This document shows, in pieces, positions 48,904 to 60,122 of a stretch of DNA of 64,000 nucleotides (the stretch's first letter is position 1; every line of letters begins with the position of its first letter). A program made the translations under genes and the position numbers. The stretch is from Monoplex corrugatus (Eukaryota > Mollusca > Gastropoda > Littorinimorpha > Ranellidae), in contig CM060312.1 of NCBI GenBank assembly GCA_030674185.1, positions 7,846,632 to 7,910,631 of the forward strand, written 5' to 3'. The notes below the pieces were generated by a model. That model searched no databases, had not been told where the DNA came from, and saw only the letters and a list, made by a program, of their open reading frames with translations.

Positions 48904-49975
48904 AAGGGGAGATGGGGTGAAGAGGGGGGGAGGGGAGATGGGGTGAAGAGGGGGAGAAGGGGAGATGGGGTGAAGAGGGGGAGATGGGGTGAAGAGGGGG
49001 GGGGGGGAGATGGGGTGAAGGGGAGATGGGGTGAAGAGGGGGGAAGGGGAGATGGGGTGAAGAGGGGGGGGAGGGGAGATGGGGTGAAGAGGGGGGGAGG
49101 GGAGATGGGGTGAAGAGGGGTGGAAGGGGAGACGGGGTGAAGAGGGGGAGAAGGGGAGATGGGGTGAAGAGGGGGAGAAGGGGAGATGGGGTGAAGAGGG
49201 GGGGGGAGATGGGGTGAAGAGGGGGAGAAGGGGAGATGGGGTGAAGAGGGGGGAAGGGGAGATGGGGTGAAGAGGTGGAGAAGGGGAGATGGGGTGAAGA
49301 GGGGGGAAGGGGAGATGGGGTGAAGAGGGGGGGAGGGGAGATGGGGTGAAGAGGGGAGATGGGGTGAAGAGGGGGAGAAGGGGAGATGGGGTGAAGAGGG
49401 GGGAAGGGGAGATGGGGTGAAGAGGGGGGAAGGGGAGATGGGGTGAAGAAGGGGGAAGGGGAGACGGGGTGAAGAGGGGGAGAAGGGGTGAAGAGGAGAT
49501 GGGGTGAAGAGGGGGGGAAGGGGTGAAGAGGGGGAGAAGGGGAGATGGGGTGAAGAGGGGGGGAAGGGGAGATGGGGTGACGAGGGGGGAGAAGGGGAGA
49601 TGGGGTGAAGAGGGGGGAAGGGGAGATGGGGTGAAGAGGGGGGGAAAGGGAGATGGGGTGAAGAGGGGGGGAAGGGGAGATGGGGTGAAGAGGGGGGAAG
49701 GGGAGATGGGGTGAAGAGGGGGGGAAGAGGGGGGAAGGGGAGATGGGGTGAAGAGGGGGGGAAGGGGAGATGGTAAAGAGGGGGGAAGGGGAGATGGGGT
49801 GAAGAGAGGGGGAAGGGGAGATGGGGTGTGAAGAGGGGGGGAGGGGAGATGGGGTGAAGAGGGGGGAAGGGGAGATGGTAAAGAGGGGGGAAGGGGAGAT
49901 GGGGTGAAGAGGGGGGAAGGGGAGATGGGGTGAAGAGGGGGGGGAAGGGGAGATGGGGTGAGAGGGAAATGTTAG
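48904..49975. repeat. G-rich 26-bp minisatellite, right part
   Basis: About 40 units of GGGGAGATGGGGTGAAGAGG plus variable G run. The G-run density gives strong quadruplex potential on the plus strand. The host transcript is C-rich here. The long minus-strand open frame of Ser/Pro/His/Leu is an artefact. Confidence 0.96.
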
Positions 49976-50059
49976 TGCAAAGAAACAGGGAAAAAAAAAA
50001 AGAGGGAATGAGAGAGTGGAAGACAGAGAGAGAAGTGTGTGAGAGAGACACAGGGATAA

Positions 50060-50460
50060 CAAAATATATACAGTAACATAGTGAGAATATGAGGATAAAA
50101 AAAATATATACAGTAACATAGTGAGAATATGAGGATAAAAAAAATATATATACAGTAACATAGTGAGAATATGAGGATAAAAAAAATATATACAGTAACA
50201 TAGTGAGAATATGAGGATAAAAAAAATATATATACAGTAACATAGTGAGAATATGAGGATAAAAAAATATATACAGTAACATAGTGAGAATATCAGGATA
50301 AAAAAAAATATACAGTAACATAGTGAGAATATCAGGATAAAAAAATATATATACAGTAACATAGTGAGAATATCAGGATAAAAAAAAATATATACAGTAA
50401 CATAGTGAGAATATCAGGATAAAAAAAAATATATACAGTAACATAGTGAGAATATCAGAC
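50060..50460. repeat. About 43-bp tandem repeat
   Basis: Ten units of ATATACAGTAACATAGTGAG then AATATGAGGATAAAAAAA. Confidence 0.96.
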
Positions 50461-50840
50461 AGACAGATATGCAGAGAATAAATGAAACATTTCAAAATAG
50501 AGAAAAATATTGTTTACAAAGTGACAAAAATAGATCAAACACAAAAACCAAACAATGGGTAAATAAAAAACAAAAACTGGCTAGAATGCAAAACGTCATA
50601 AGAAGATACACCCATGCAACTTCAAGACTTCACAGGATTCAACTGCCTTCTTTTATGTTAATGAAAATGACAAAAGTTCAATCAGAAATTAGACTGAATA
50701 TCAAAAGTGATTAGTATCATCACACATTAGACACTTGTTACAGCAACTCTATGGCAGCCATCTCAACATACTATTTTATTATTCTGATTTGACAGTATAA
50801 ATCTCACTATCAATTTCAATCAAAAAGGTACTGCAAATAT
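50461..50840. other. Intron without recognisable feature
   Basis: AT-rich. Confidence 0.5.
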
Positions 50841-50844
50841 TCCC

Positions 50845-51105
50845 AGAGGCCAGCTTGGCATGGAAACAGATCCCTGCCTTCCAATCTGACTGCACAAGGT
50901 CAAATCTTGCCTTAAAAATCTAATGCATGCAGCTTTCAGTCCACCCAGTTGTGAATGGGTACCTGACCCTGTTCAGGGTTGTAGAAGGTAAAGCAGTGAA
51001 GAAGAGATCAACACCAGCCCTCATGATGCTGGCTATGAGAAAGTTGATGTCTTCACCATCCCACTCCTTGACAACCTTAGAGTTATGGGAAAACCCTGAC
51101 CATTG
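50845..51105 (+). mobile_element. SINE copy (CCAGTCCACCCA type)
   Basis: GCTTGGCATGGAAACAGATC, a degenerate B box (CAAGGTCAAATCTTGCC), then CAGTCCACCCAGTTGTGAAT and GGGTACCTGACCCTGTTCAG and AGAAGGTAAAGCAGTGAAG. Same order as the 9.2-kb copy. Confidence 0.72.
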
Positions 51106-51108
51106 CCT

Positions 51109-51274
51109 TTTAACCCTTTGACTACCTCATATCTGCCAGCATTCTGCATTGTCAGCCATGACAGCAAAGCAAAAACTTAACCCTTTCCCTGCAGGAAGCT
51201 GGTGGATAGGGTGTAGAGGTGAAAGGGTTAAGTTTTGGCAGCTTATGAACAGGCTACAAGGGTGAAATGGTTAA
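51109..51274. mobile_element. TTAA palindromic MITE, copy 7
   Basis: TTAA-CCCTTTGACTACC at the left, GGGTGAAATGG-TTAA at the right. The inner unit CTTAACCCTTTCCCTGCAGG...GTGAAAGGG-TTAA shows the same self-nesting as copy 1. It directly follows the SINE above. Confidence 0.75.
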
Positions 51275-51794
51275 CTGTATGTAACCCAGCATGGAAAAAC
51301 CAGGCAAAAGTACAACATTTTAAGCAGGCTAGAGTACAACTTTTCAACAAAAATGCCTTTTCATCTTGAAATTTCAAAGTTAACAAATGTTTATGCGAAA
51401 TGTAGAATTAATCTATCTATTCTAGTTTTCTTTTTAGATTCATATGAACATCGTAAATGGATTTTGGTCAGGGAAAAAATACACTGATAAAATTGTGAAA
51501 AAAGTAAAGTTTTGACAGAAACCAGCTGTTTAGGGTGCTTTCAGTATATGACATGATACAACTTCAGGAAACTGAAGATTAGATATTAAAGACCTGAAAT
51601 AAGGAAAGATCCCAGCTGACCCCATGCTGACCCTATCCAGCTATTTTTAGCCATAACTATGACTGGCTGGCTGTGCTTACAGCCAAGTTTTTCCAACAGC
51701 CATGTTTTTCCATGCTGCATCACATTTAATTGTTTTTGTTGCAGTTTTTAGGTCACACTCTCACTGCTTATTTCACAGATGTGTTAACACTGAC
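51275..51794. other. Intron without recognisable feature
   Basis: Contains two near-copies of TTTTTAGCCAT / CATGTTTTTCCATGCTGCAT type sequence shared loosely with 21,835-21,905; possibly another dispersed repeat. Confidence 0.4.
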
Positions 51795-51957
51795 CTATCA
51801 ACATCTGCAGAGTGGACTTCATCTGCTGCATTAGGTCGTACTTGCTGATCTCCGACTTCAGGGTAAGGTCGACCATGGACAGACTGCCAGGAGTGGAGGG
51901 TGGAGACAGATAAATGTCTGTAGGGGCTAGTGATAGTCTCCCTTCTTCATCTGACTC
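51795..51957 (-). CDS. Exon E, 163 nt
   Basis: Acceptor CATGTTTCAG and donor ATAG|GTCAGTG. It encodes an acidic start (ESDEEGRLSLAPTDIYLSPP), a Ser/Pro linker, and a likely helix (SEISKYDLMQQMKSTLQMLI). It enters in phase 0 and leaves in phase 1. A TG-repeat block of more than 600 bp starts about 30 bp upstream of the acceptor, so the transcript carries (CA)n right before this exon. Confidence 0.88.
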
Positions 51958-51987
51958 CTGAAACATGTGTGTATATTATGGGTCATG

Positions 51988-52033
51988 GGGTGTGTGTGTG
52001 TGTGTGTGTGTGTTGTGTGTTGTGTGTGTGTGG

Positions 52034-52068
<35 letters not shown>

Positions 52069-52135
52069 GTGTGTGTGGTTTTGTGTGTGTCTGTGTGTGT
52101 GTGTCTGCGTTTTTGTGTTAAGTGTGTGTGGTGTG

Positions 52136-52175
<40 letters not shown>

Positions 52176-52302
52176 TGGTGTGTGTACATGTGTGTACATG
52201 TGTGTGTGTATTGTGTGTGTGTGTGTGTATATGTGTGTGTATGTGTGTATTTGTGTGTGGTGTATATGTGTGAGCATGTGTGTGTGTCTGCGTTTTTGTG
52301 TG

Positions 52303-52366
<64 letters not shown>

Positions 52367-52372
52367 TGTGTG

Positions 52373-52450
<78 letters not shown>

Positions 52451-52605
52451 TGTGTACATGTGTGTATTGTGTGTGTGTATGTATGTGTGAGCTGTGTGTG
52501 TGTGGTGTGTGTGTATGTGTGTGGCATGTGTGAGCATGGTGTGTGTGTGTGTGTATGTGTGTGTGTGTGGTGTGTGTGTGTGTGTGTGGTGTGTGTGTGG
52601 TGGGA
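51988..52605. repeat. Long (TG)n block
   Basis: About 615 bp of TG with GGTG, TTGTGT and TATG interruptions. It fills most of the 0.93-kb intron between exons D and E. Confidence 0.97.
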
Positions 52606-52887
52606 CATGCATGTATGCACGTGCAAGTTCATGTGTATGCGTGCGTGCTGGCAGCTGAATGAAATATGCAAACAAACAAACAAACAACAACAACAACAAC
52701 AAAAAAACAACAACACAGAAAGCACAAACACATGAAAAAGAGAATGAGACTTGTCTGTAACTGACAAAATCAGGACAGGTATAAATTGACAGCCAACTGC
52801 TGTTGTCACACATACACAAAGACAAGGAGGAAAGAAAATCACAAACAAATACACATCATCAAATCCTCACTGACTTGATCAACTCAC

Positions 52888-52965
52888 CTCAGATTCTTCT
52901 TTGGTGGGTTCCAGAGTCAACTTGCCCTCCAGGAAATCTTTGGAGAACTCAATTTCAAATGGTAC
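52888..52965 (-). CDS. Exon D, 78 nt
   Basis: Acceptor TTCTTGTACAG and donor GAG|GTGAGTT. It encodes VPFEIEFSKDFLEGKLTLEP then TKEESE, phase 0-0. It continues the acidic stretch of exon C. Complementary dinucleotide arrays lie in both flanking introns, (TG)n at 51,990-52,605 and (CA)n at 53,385-53,437. Confidence 0.87.
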
Positions 52966-53017
52966 CTGTACAAGAACAATACAACACTTCTTTATCACTT
53001 TCAAACCTGGAAATTAA

Positions 53018-53240
53018 AATGTGTCTACACTAGACTGTCACACCAAGTGTCAAATTTGGAAATTAAAATGTGTACGCGTTGGGCTTGTCACAACTAGTAT
53101 CACATTTGGAAAATTAAAATGTGTATACACTGGGCTTGTCGCACCAGATATCAAACTTGGAAATTAAAATGTGTCAAGACTAGGCTTGTCACACCAAGTA
53201 TCAAATTTGAAAATTAAAATGTGTATAGACTGAGCTTGCT
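53018..53240. repeat. About 48-bp tandem repeat, 4-5 units
   Basis: Units carry GGAAATTAAAATGTGTATAC, ACTGGGCTTGTCACACCA and AGTATCAAATTT. Confidence 0.9.
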
Positions 53241-53376
53241 TCATGGTCCAATGATTAACGCCTCTTAAATGCGCGCCATCCATATTCACAAGCAAGTAAA
53301 ACCGATCATGCAGTAGAAAAACCAACATCAATAGGCATACACATGGAGATTTCTCATATAAAAGTACTTGCGCGCA

Positions 53377-53384
<8 letters not shown>

Positions 53385-53437
<53 letters not shown>
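53385..53437. repeat. (CA)n microsatellite
   Basis: About 50 bp of CA after CTCTCTCTCTCA. Confidence 0.97.
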
Positions 53438-53439
<2 letters not shown>

Positions 53440-53725
53440 TGCAACATATGAGGTAGGTGGAAATGTGTAAGTGTACATACATGATTGCACACAAGTGCTT
53501 GCTCCTTGTGTCCTCACTCCCATTCAAACACATACAAGTTTACGCACACATTTACAAGATTTAAAAACAAACATGACACATGTCACAATTCCATGCATGA
53601 CCCCTCCCCACTCTCCCACACACAAAGAAACACAACAAAGTCAAGTCTAGAAAAGACACCCACTTAAAACAATCTTCGTACATGTCCAAACGTTTATTTT
53701 TTGTTTGAAGCTTTTCCATTCAACC

Positions 53726-53832
53726 ATTCATCATCATCATCATCATTATTTTCTTCTTCTTCTTCTTATTACTATTATTATTATCATTATTAATATTATT
53801 AAATATTATTATTATCATTATTATTATTATCC
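53726..53832. repeat. (ATC)n/(TTC)n/(ATT)n
   Basis: Trinucleotide mixture. Confidence 0.93.
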
Positions 53833-54034
53833 CAATGTAGATAAAAGTAAAGGTGCTGTCAATCCACTACATGATACATTTGTTACAGTATATAAAGTCC
53901 AATTTTTGACTGATGGATTTTTTTTTTGGTCTCATTCTTTACGCCATCTTAATGGCAACAGATGCTGGCTAATTTTTATGTGATGATGATGATGGTGATG
54001 AGGATAATAATCATGATGTTAAGGTGTTCCATCT

Positions 54035-54345
54035 ACGATTGAGACTGTGTGACAGGGCTGCATTCCATGCTTACTATCATAATATAACTGGGCCCAAGAG
54101 ATACAGAACACCTGCTGTGTTGGTCAGAAGATTTGAACAACACCCTCAATGACACATCCGTGAATAGGACGAGACTTGACTGTGTGGTCCCAGTCTTCCC
54201 TATGAGCTCATAGCATGCTCAACTCTGGGTAGGCGCCAGTTGTGGCAAAAAAAATCCCACAGAGATTTTTGATGGGGATTTGAACCCACAACCTTCCAGT
54301 TGGTGATCCATTGTGTTAATCACAACACCTTAGTGAATGGTCAAC
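54035..54345 (-). mobile_element. tRNA-derived SINE, reverse copy
   Basis: Read on the minus strand: B-box-like GGGTTCAAATCCCC, GGACCACACAGTCAAGTCTC, TCTGACCAACACAGCAGGTG, then TATATTATGATAGTAAGC and an ATC-rich tail near 53,970-54,010. Same family as 39,700-40,018 at roughly 80 percent. Confidence 0.82.
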
Positions 54346-54585
54346 TACACTATGGGAGAAAGGGAGAAATACGTGACATTACAAGAGATAAGAGAAAATA
54401 AAACAGGCAGAAACAGAAGAAATAGTGAAGAGACTGACAAGAGAAGGAGTGGGGATGACAGAATGAGAACACAGTAGAAAGACAGTGAGAGAACAAGACT
54501 CAGGCAGAAGGGGAAACGAAAGAGAGACAACTGACAGAGAAAGAGAAGGGGGGATAGCGGGAGGGAGGGAGGGAGGGGGAGAGAA

Positions 54586-56462
54586 ACTGAAACTGAAAAT
54601 GGTTTATTGCCATTGACATTTTTGTCCTTGTGGCAAGGAGCATAAAACAAAGTCATTGAACTTTTCGGCGACGTTTTCTCGAAACAAAGATTTATAAATA
54701 TAGTCATGGCTGACAATACATCCATTTGAATTTTTTCCCTAAAGATGAAGAAAAAATTGAATGGAAAAAGTTGAACAAAATGTTGAACAAAACGTTGAAG
54801 AAACAGTTGACCACCCAACGTAATTAGTCATATAGGTAAGAGGAAGACCCAAATCCGCCAAATAAACATAAGAACAGTATAAAGTGATATCTTCACTGAA
54901 TATAAACTTACATTAATTTAAAAAGTTGAACAAAAAGTTAAATAGTTGACCACCTGACATAATTAGTCATATAAGAGGAAGACCCAAATCCAGAAAACAA
55001 ACAAAAAAAACAATATAACGTAACATCTTCACTGGAGATAAACGTACATTAATTTAAAAAGTTGAACAAAAAGTTGAAGAAACAGTTGACCACCCGACGT
55101 AATTAGTCATATAAGTAAGAGGAAGACCTAAATCCGGCAAATAAACATAAGAACAGTATAAAGAGATATCTTCACTGGAGATAAACTTACATTAATTTAT
55201 TACTGTGTTGTTTTCTTTCTCCGACTTTCCCAAGCAAGGGCGATAAATTTCGCGAGGGATTTTTGATAGTTTTCATCTTCAGTCATAAGTATTCTGGTAA
55301 TGACCCTTTGACTCGAAATGTCCTCATCAAAGATTATGCATTTTTGTCGTATACTTTCATACGACTTGCAAACAAATAAAAAATGCATTTCATCTTCTGT
55401 CTCTACATTACACATGGGACAAATAGAGTGTGCCGATGAATTTGAGTAAAACCATCTTCTTGTTGCATTTAGCCCTAGGGCTCTTAGTCTAAAACGAGCA
55501 AGATTGCTTCTGTGCCATTTATTTGTTACGGCCTTTATATATTTTTCGGTTTGAAATATACTTTTAAAGGAAAGGAACCAATCATATTTCTCAGATTCTT
55601 CCATTTGAGCGTGCCAATTTTGCTTGTACGAATCAACTAGTCTATCCCTAAATTCTGAAATAAATCCTTGTTCATAACCAACTCCCTGGCACATCCACAC
55701 AATACCAAATCCATGTGTGGTTAACATTTTCTTAACGAAATATGCCCAGTTTTGTTTACCCGAGTCTAATTGATTCAGTAACATCTCATATGCCTGCTTG
55801 CACAATCTTGACATTGGAAGCTGGGTTAATTTCAACCAGTATTTAATACACTTCATTTGAGTTTTCAAAAACAAAGGATAACGGCCAGTTTCTCTATATA
55901 ACATTTTATTAGATGAATGCAATGGTACCGAAAGGAAGCGTTTGATGGCAAATGTATGTACCTTTTCCATTTTATGATTGCTCGAAAACCCCCATATTTC
56001 TGAGCCATACGTTAAGATTGGTTCAATTTGTGAGTCGAAAAGTTTCCAAAAAATCGAGAAGTCAGTGCAGTTCAATTTTCTTAAAGATCTTAAAATTTCC
56101 ATCGTTCCTCTTTTCCCTTTTTTGCTGCTTTCCACCCATGCGCTTTGGAGACTCAGTTTTGTTGTAAAAATAATACCTAGATATTTATATGAGTTTGTTA
56201 CTTTAACTTCAGACTCACCATAAAACCATTTTTCTCGAGCCAAAAGATGTCCTCCCTTACGGAAAATCATCACATTCGTCTTTTCTAGGTTCACAAACAG
56301 TAATAACCTATCAGATTCATGTTTTAAAGCATTTAGTTGATTTTGTAACCCTATGACAGTGTCTGACAAAAGCACCACATCATCAGCAAATAGCAGTAAA
56401 AAAACTTCAACAGCACCAGGCAATAGCTGTACACCATGTCTCCCTTTTTTGGTTATTTCTAG
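54586..56462 (-). mobile_element. 5'-truncated non-LTR retrotransposon with zinc knuckle, intact frame
   Basis: The minus-strand frame 56,462-55,200 (420 codons and stop) opens directly out of a (GA)n array. It holds VFLLLFADDVVLLSDTVIGL (reverse-transcriptase motif C, FADD), NSYKYLGIIFTTKLSL, PILTYGSEIWGFSS and, near the end, the zinc knuckle CPMCNVETEDEMHFLFVC. Motifs A and B are missing through truncation. The 3' UTR holds about three 140-bp tandem units (AGGAAGACCCAAATCCG region, 54,810-55,195). It ends AATAAACCATTTTCAGTTTC. GGGGGAGAGA at both edges fits a target-site duplication in simple repeat. The uninterrupted frame suggests a recent copy. Confidence 0.9.
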
Positions 56463-56467
56463 GGGGG

Positions 56468-56561
<94 letters not shown>

Positions 56562-56720
56562 AAGAGAGAGAGAGCAAGAGAGAGAGAATGGGAAACGAAA
56601 GACATACAACTGACACAGAAAGAGAGCAACAGACAGACAAACAGACAGACTGACAGACAAAATCAGAGAGAGAGAGAGAGAGAGAGGACAGATAAAAAAA
56701 CAGAGAGAGGGGGAAGGTGA
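56463..56720. repeat. (GA)n microsatellite
   Basis: About 120 bp pure GA, then interrupted GA/CAGA to 56,720. A matching GGGAGGGAGG/GAGA tract lies at 54,548-54,585 on the other side of the retrotransposon. Confidence 0.97.
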
Positions 56721-56794
56721 CAGACACAGACAGGAACTGAGAGAGGACAGACAGAAACACATACAGAGACACATGGAGAAAAGTGGATACTGAC

Positions 56795-56877
56795 CAGGTA
56801 GTTTTCCAGATTAATAGGGTCAGGGTCGGCCATGACCCCTTCATACACCACAGCCGGGTCCTCATACACATAGGATT
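56795..56877 (-). CDS. Exon C, 83 nt
   Basis: Acceptor TGTGTGTTGCAG and donor CTG|GTCAGT. It encodes (E)SYVYEDPAVVYEGVMADP then DPINLENYL, entering in phase 1 and leaving in phase 0. The segment is acidic with regularly spaced Tyr/Val and looks conserved rather than low-complexity. Confidence 0.87.
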
Positions 56878-57434
56878 CTGCAACACACACACAAACATAT
56901 ATTCACATATGACCGTTATAGGCACAGACATACAGCATCTGGCACAAAAAAGACATAAAATACCCACATAAATATAGAATTGTGCACATAAACAGATATG
57001 AGTAAAGAAAGAAACGTATGTAAAGTTTTAAACAGCTGGTTTGATGATGACTGCATCTGGAATGTGTTGGTAGCCTAAAAGACAGGCTAGAAATGTCCTG
57101 GTTTGGGGCAGATTGTAACTGCTCCCCAGACGTAATACTGAACGATTTTACTATGGATGCTTTAAACTGACCAAGTACTAATCATCCATGTTTGTTTCGG
57201 TGATACTAGTCAGCACACATACTGGTTTGAGTGTGTGAACACTGTAAACTGATGCTGGTTAATTCTTGGTGGAAATAGTACACAAAAAAGAACTCTGATT
57301 TGGTTTTGGACAATACCAACAGTAGAAATTTCAAGGATTTGATTTGTGTGTGTGAATTGTGTTATAAAATGAGAGGTACATTTAGGGGCATATATGTTCT
57401 GTATTTTGAGAATCAAAGGTGTTATGAAAAGCTG

Positions 57435-57765
57435 CTCTGATAGGCACAGAGGAAGTCTGGGGAATACTGGTGTGCACTAATTAGGTAAAGAGGAAGTCTG
57501 GGGAATACTGGTGTGCACTAATTAGGTAAAGAGGAAGTCTAGGGAATACTGGTGTGCACTAATTAAGTAAAGAGGAAGTCTGGGGAATACTGGTGTGCAC
57601 TAATTAAGTAAAGAGGAAGTCTAGGGAATACTGGTGTGCACTAATTAGGTAAAGATGAAGTCTGGGGAATACTGGTGTGCACTAATTAGGTAAAGAGGAA
57701 GTCTGGGGAATACTGGTGTGCACTAATTAGGTAAAGAGGAAGTCTGGGGAATGCTGGTATGTACT
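57435..57765. repeat. 41-bp minisatellite, 8 units
   Basis: AGGTAAAGAGGAAGTCTGGG then GAATACTGGTGTGCACTAAT. Units are over 95 percent identical, so the array is young. Confidence 0.97.
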
Positions 57766-58895
57766 AAAAAAAGTGTGAAAGTATATGGGACCAGTGTTGA
57801 CTTCAGTGTATTGTATGGTGGGATAATGTGGGTGCACCACAGACAGCGAAAATGTGACCATGTACTGCATATGTCTTCGTAACTTCTACTGTGCCCCACT
57901 TCAAAACATGGTGCAGTATATATTTAAACCAGCATTTCAATGTTTTGTTCTCAATTTAACTTAAATTTTTGGGGAGCATAACATTTAGTTACTTTGACAC
58001 AAGGACATGTCAATGTTTCATGGGGATAGTGGGCAATGTTAGAGGGCTAAAATCTCTCAGTAATGTAGTTTTTGTATTCATAAAATTCTTTTCCAGTTTG
58101 CTTATTAGACAATAAAAGTAAACCTTTGTAATAGTACATAGGTAAACCAGTGTAATGGTACATAAGTACTGAACTTTAGTAGCACTTTATGTGGTACACA
58201 TGTACTGAACTTGTGCGAAACATATGTACTGAACTTGTATGGTAATACACCACATTATGTCACACCATATGACATGGCTCTCAATGGTGCCCAAGTTTCT
58301 TTGTTCTTATCCAATTAAAAACTAGATCATGTTGTGTGAGAGACACTTTTGGCAGACAGTCGGCCTTGAGTCAAGACAGGTATGGAGCTGGATGACAGAG
58401 AACGTGTAAATCAGGGAAGTGACTGTCTTTGAATCTGATCTATGACTTTCAAGACAGACAGAGTAGACATGAAAATGGGACCAGCAAATATTTTGAAGTC
58501 AGCTGTTTTGATTAAAACTACTTAACTGATATCATTTGAGGAAACCAGAAGTTTTGTTGTTTAATTCTGGTCAAGGCAAACTGTAATGGCATTATGGTAA
58601 CACCACGAAGAAGGAAACTACAGAATCAGCAAGAAAGCTCCAACAGGCTAGCCAGTTATTTTGTTGAAGCGGATAAACATTCATCACTAAACCATAAATT
58701 AATTCTTCTGAAAAGCTGATTAAAAGAACCGTAAAAAATATACATAAGCATCTAAAACATTTCATTTATATTTTAACAGTGAAAAGCATCATTTGCGTTT
58801 GAACAACGAAAAGTGTGTGTGATCATGCATGTATCTGGGTTTGTAGTTTTGTTCTTTAATTTAACCTCTCTTCACTGTCAGTGATGTTAGATGAA
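57766..58895. other. Intron without recognisable feature
   Basis: AT-rich. Short duplications of ACATATGTACTGAACTTG occur near 58,200-58,230. Confidence 0.5.
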
Positions 58896-58901
58896 AGTTG
58901 T

Positions 58902-59605
<704 letters not shown>

Positions 59606-59640
59606 GTGAGTGCAAGTGAATAGTGCAAAAATTCACTTAC

Positions 59641-59691
59641 CTTTATCAAAGGTATGGTCTTCAGGGTCATCTGGTTTCAAGTGAGGACACA
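59641..59691 (-). CDS. Exon B, 51 nt
   Basis: Acceptor GTCTTCCAG and strong donor GTAAGTGAAT bound 51 nt in phase 1-1. It encodes (V)CPHLKPDDPEDHTFDK, continuing exon A in frame. The phase-symmetric exon could be skipped without frameshift. A long (TG)n array begins only about 30 bp beyond the donor. Confidence 0.85.
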
Positions 59692-59764
59692 CTGGAAGAC
59701 AGACACACACAAAAATATATAATAAAAGTATTTAATCAATTTAATCAACGCTACTAATAAAGAA

Positions 59765-60122
59765 AAAAAAAAGAAAAGGAAGGTAAAGGTTGTCCATAAC
59801 ATTGAGGTTGTAGTGCAATAAAGCAATAAAGATCTCAACATTTCTCAGGGCCAACATTTTGAGGGTGGTAGAAAGAAACTCTAGGGAGAGCTAGACAACA
59901 GAAGGTCTTCAGAGAAGTAACCCCTTTAGACAAGTGTTTCGGCCCTGAATTCCTTACACTCTCGGGGGGCCGGGCCACATCCAGGTCATGACTCCTGGAT
60001 GCCCTTCTGCTGTTGTCTATTTTTTTTTTTTTTTTTTTTTTCCCACGCCGGGGATCGAACCTGGGCGATTCTGCGCTGCAGAACTGCGGTACGCGGTTTT
60101 ACCAATGTGCTACCGGGGAACA
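59765..60122 (-). mobile_element. tRNA-derived SINE with intact Pol III boxes and internal poly(A)
   Basis: On the minus strand an A box TAGCACATTGG (60,102-60,112) and B box GGTTCGATCCC (60,051-60,061) lie in an 80-bp tRNA-like head. Twenty-two A residues (60,020-60,041) and a body also found at 37,650-37,802 follow. The 5' edge of the head abuts the 3' end of the endonuclease-bearing retrotransposon. It could instead be a true tRNA pseudogene plus an unrelated body. Confidence 0.78.

Noticed and set aside
48747..50362. Long minus-strand open frames (about 490-520 codons) of Ser/Pro/His/Leu
   Set aside because: They are direct translations of the 26-bp G-rich minisatellite; unit length changes shift the residue pattern, there are no splice sites, and no protein-like composition outside the repeat.
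60042..60122. A functional tRNA gene
   Set aside because: A and B boxes are good, but the flanking poly(A) and a body shared with 37,650-37,802 point to a SINE head, and I could not form a convincing full cloverleaf by eye.
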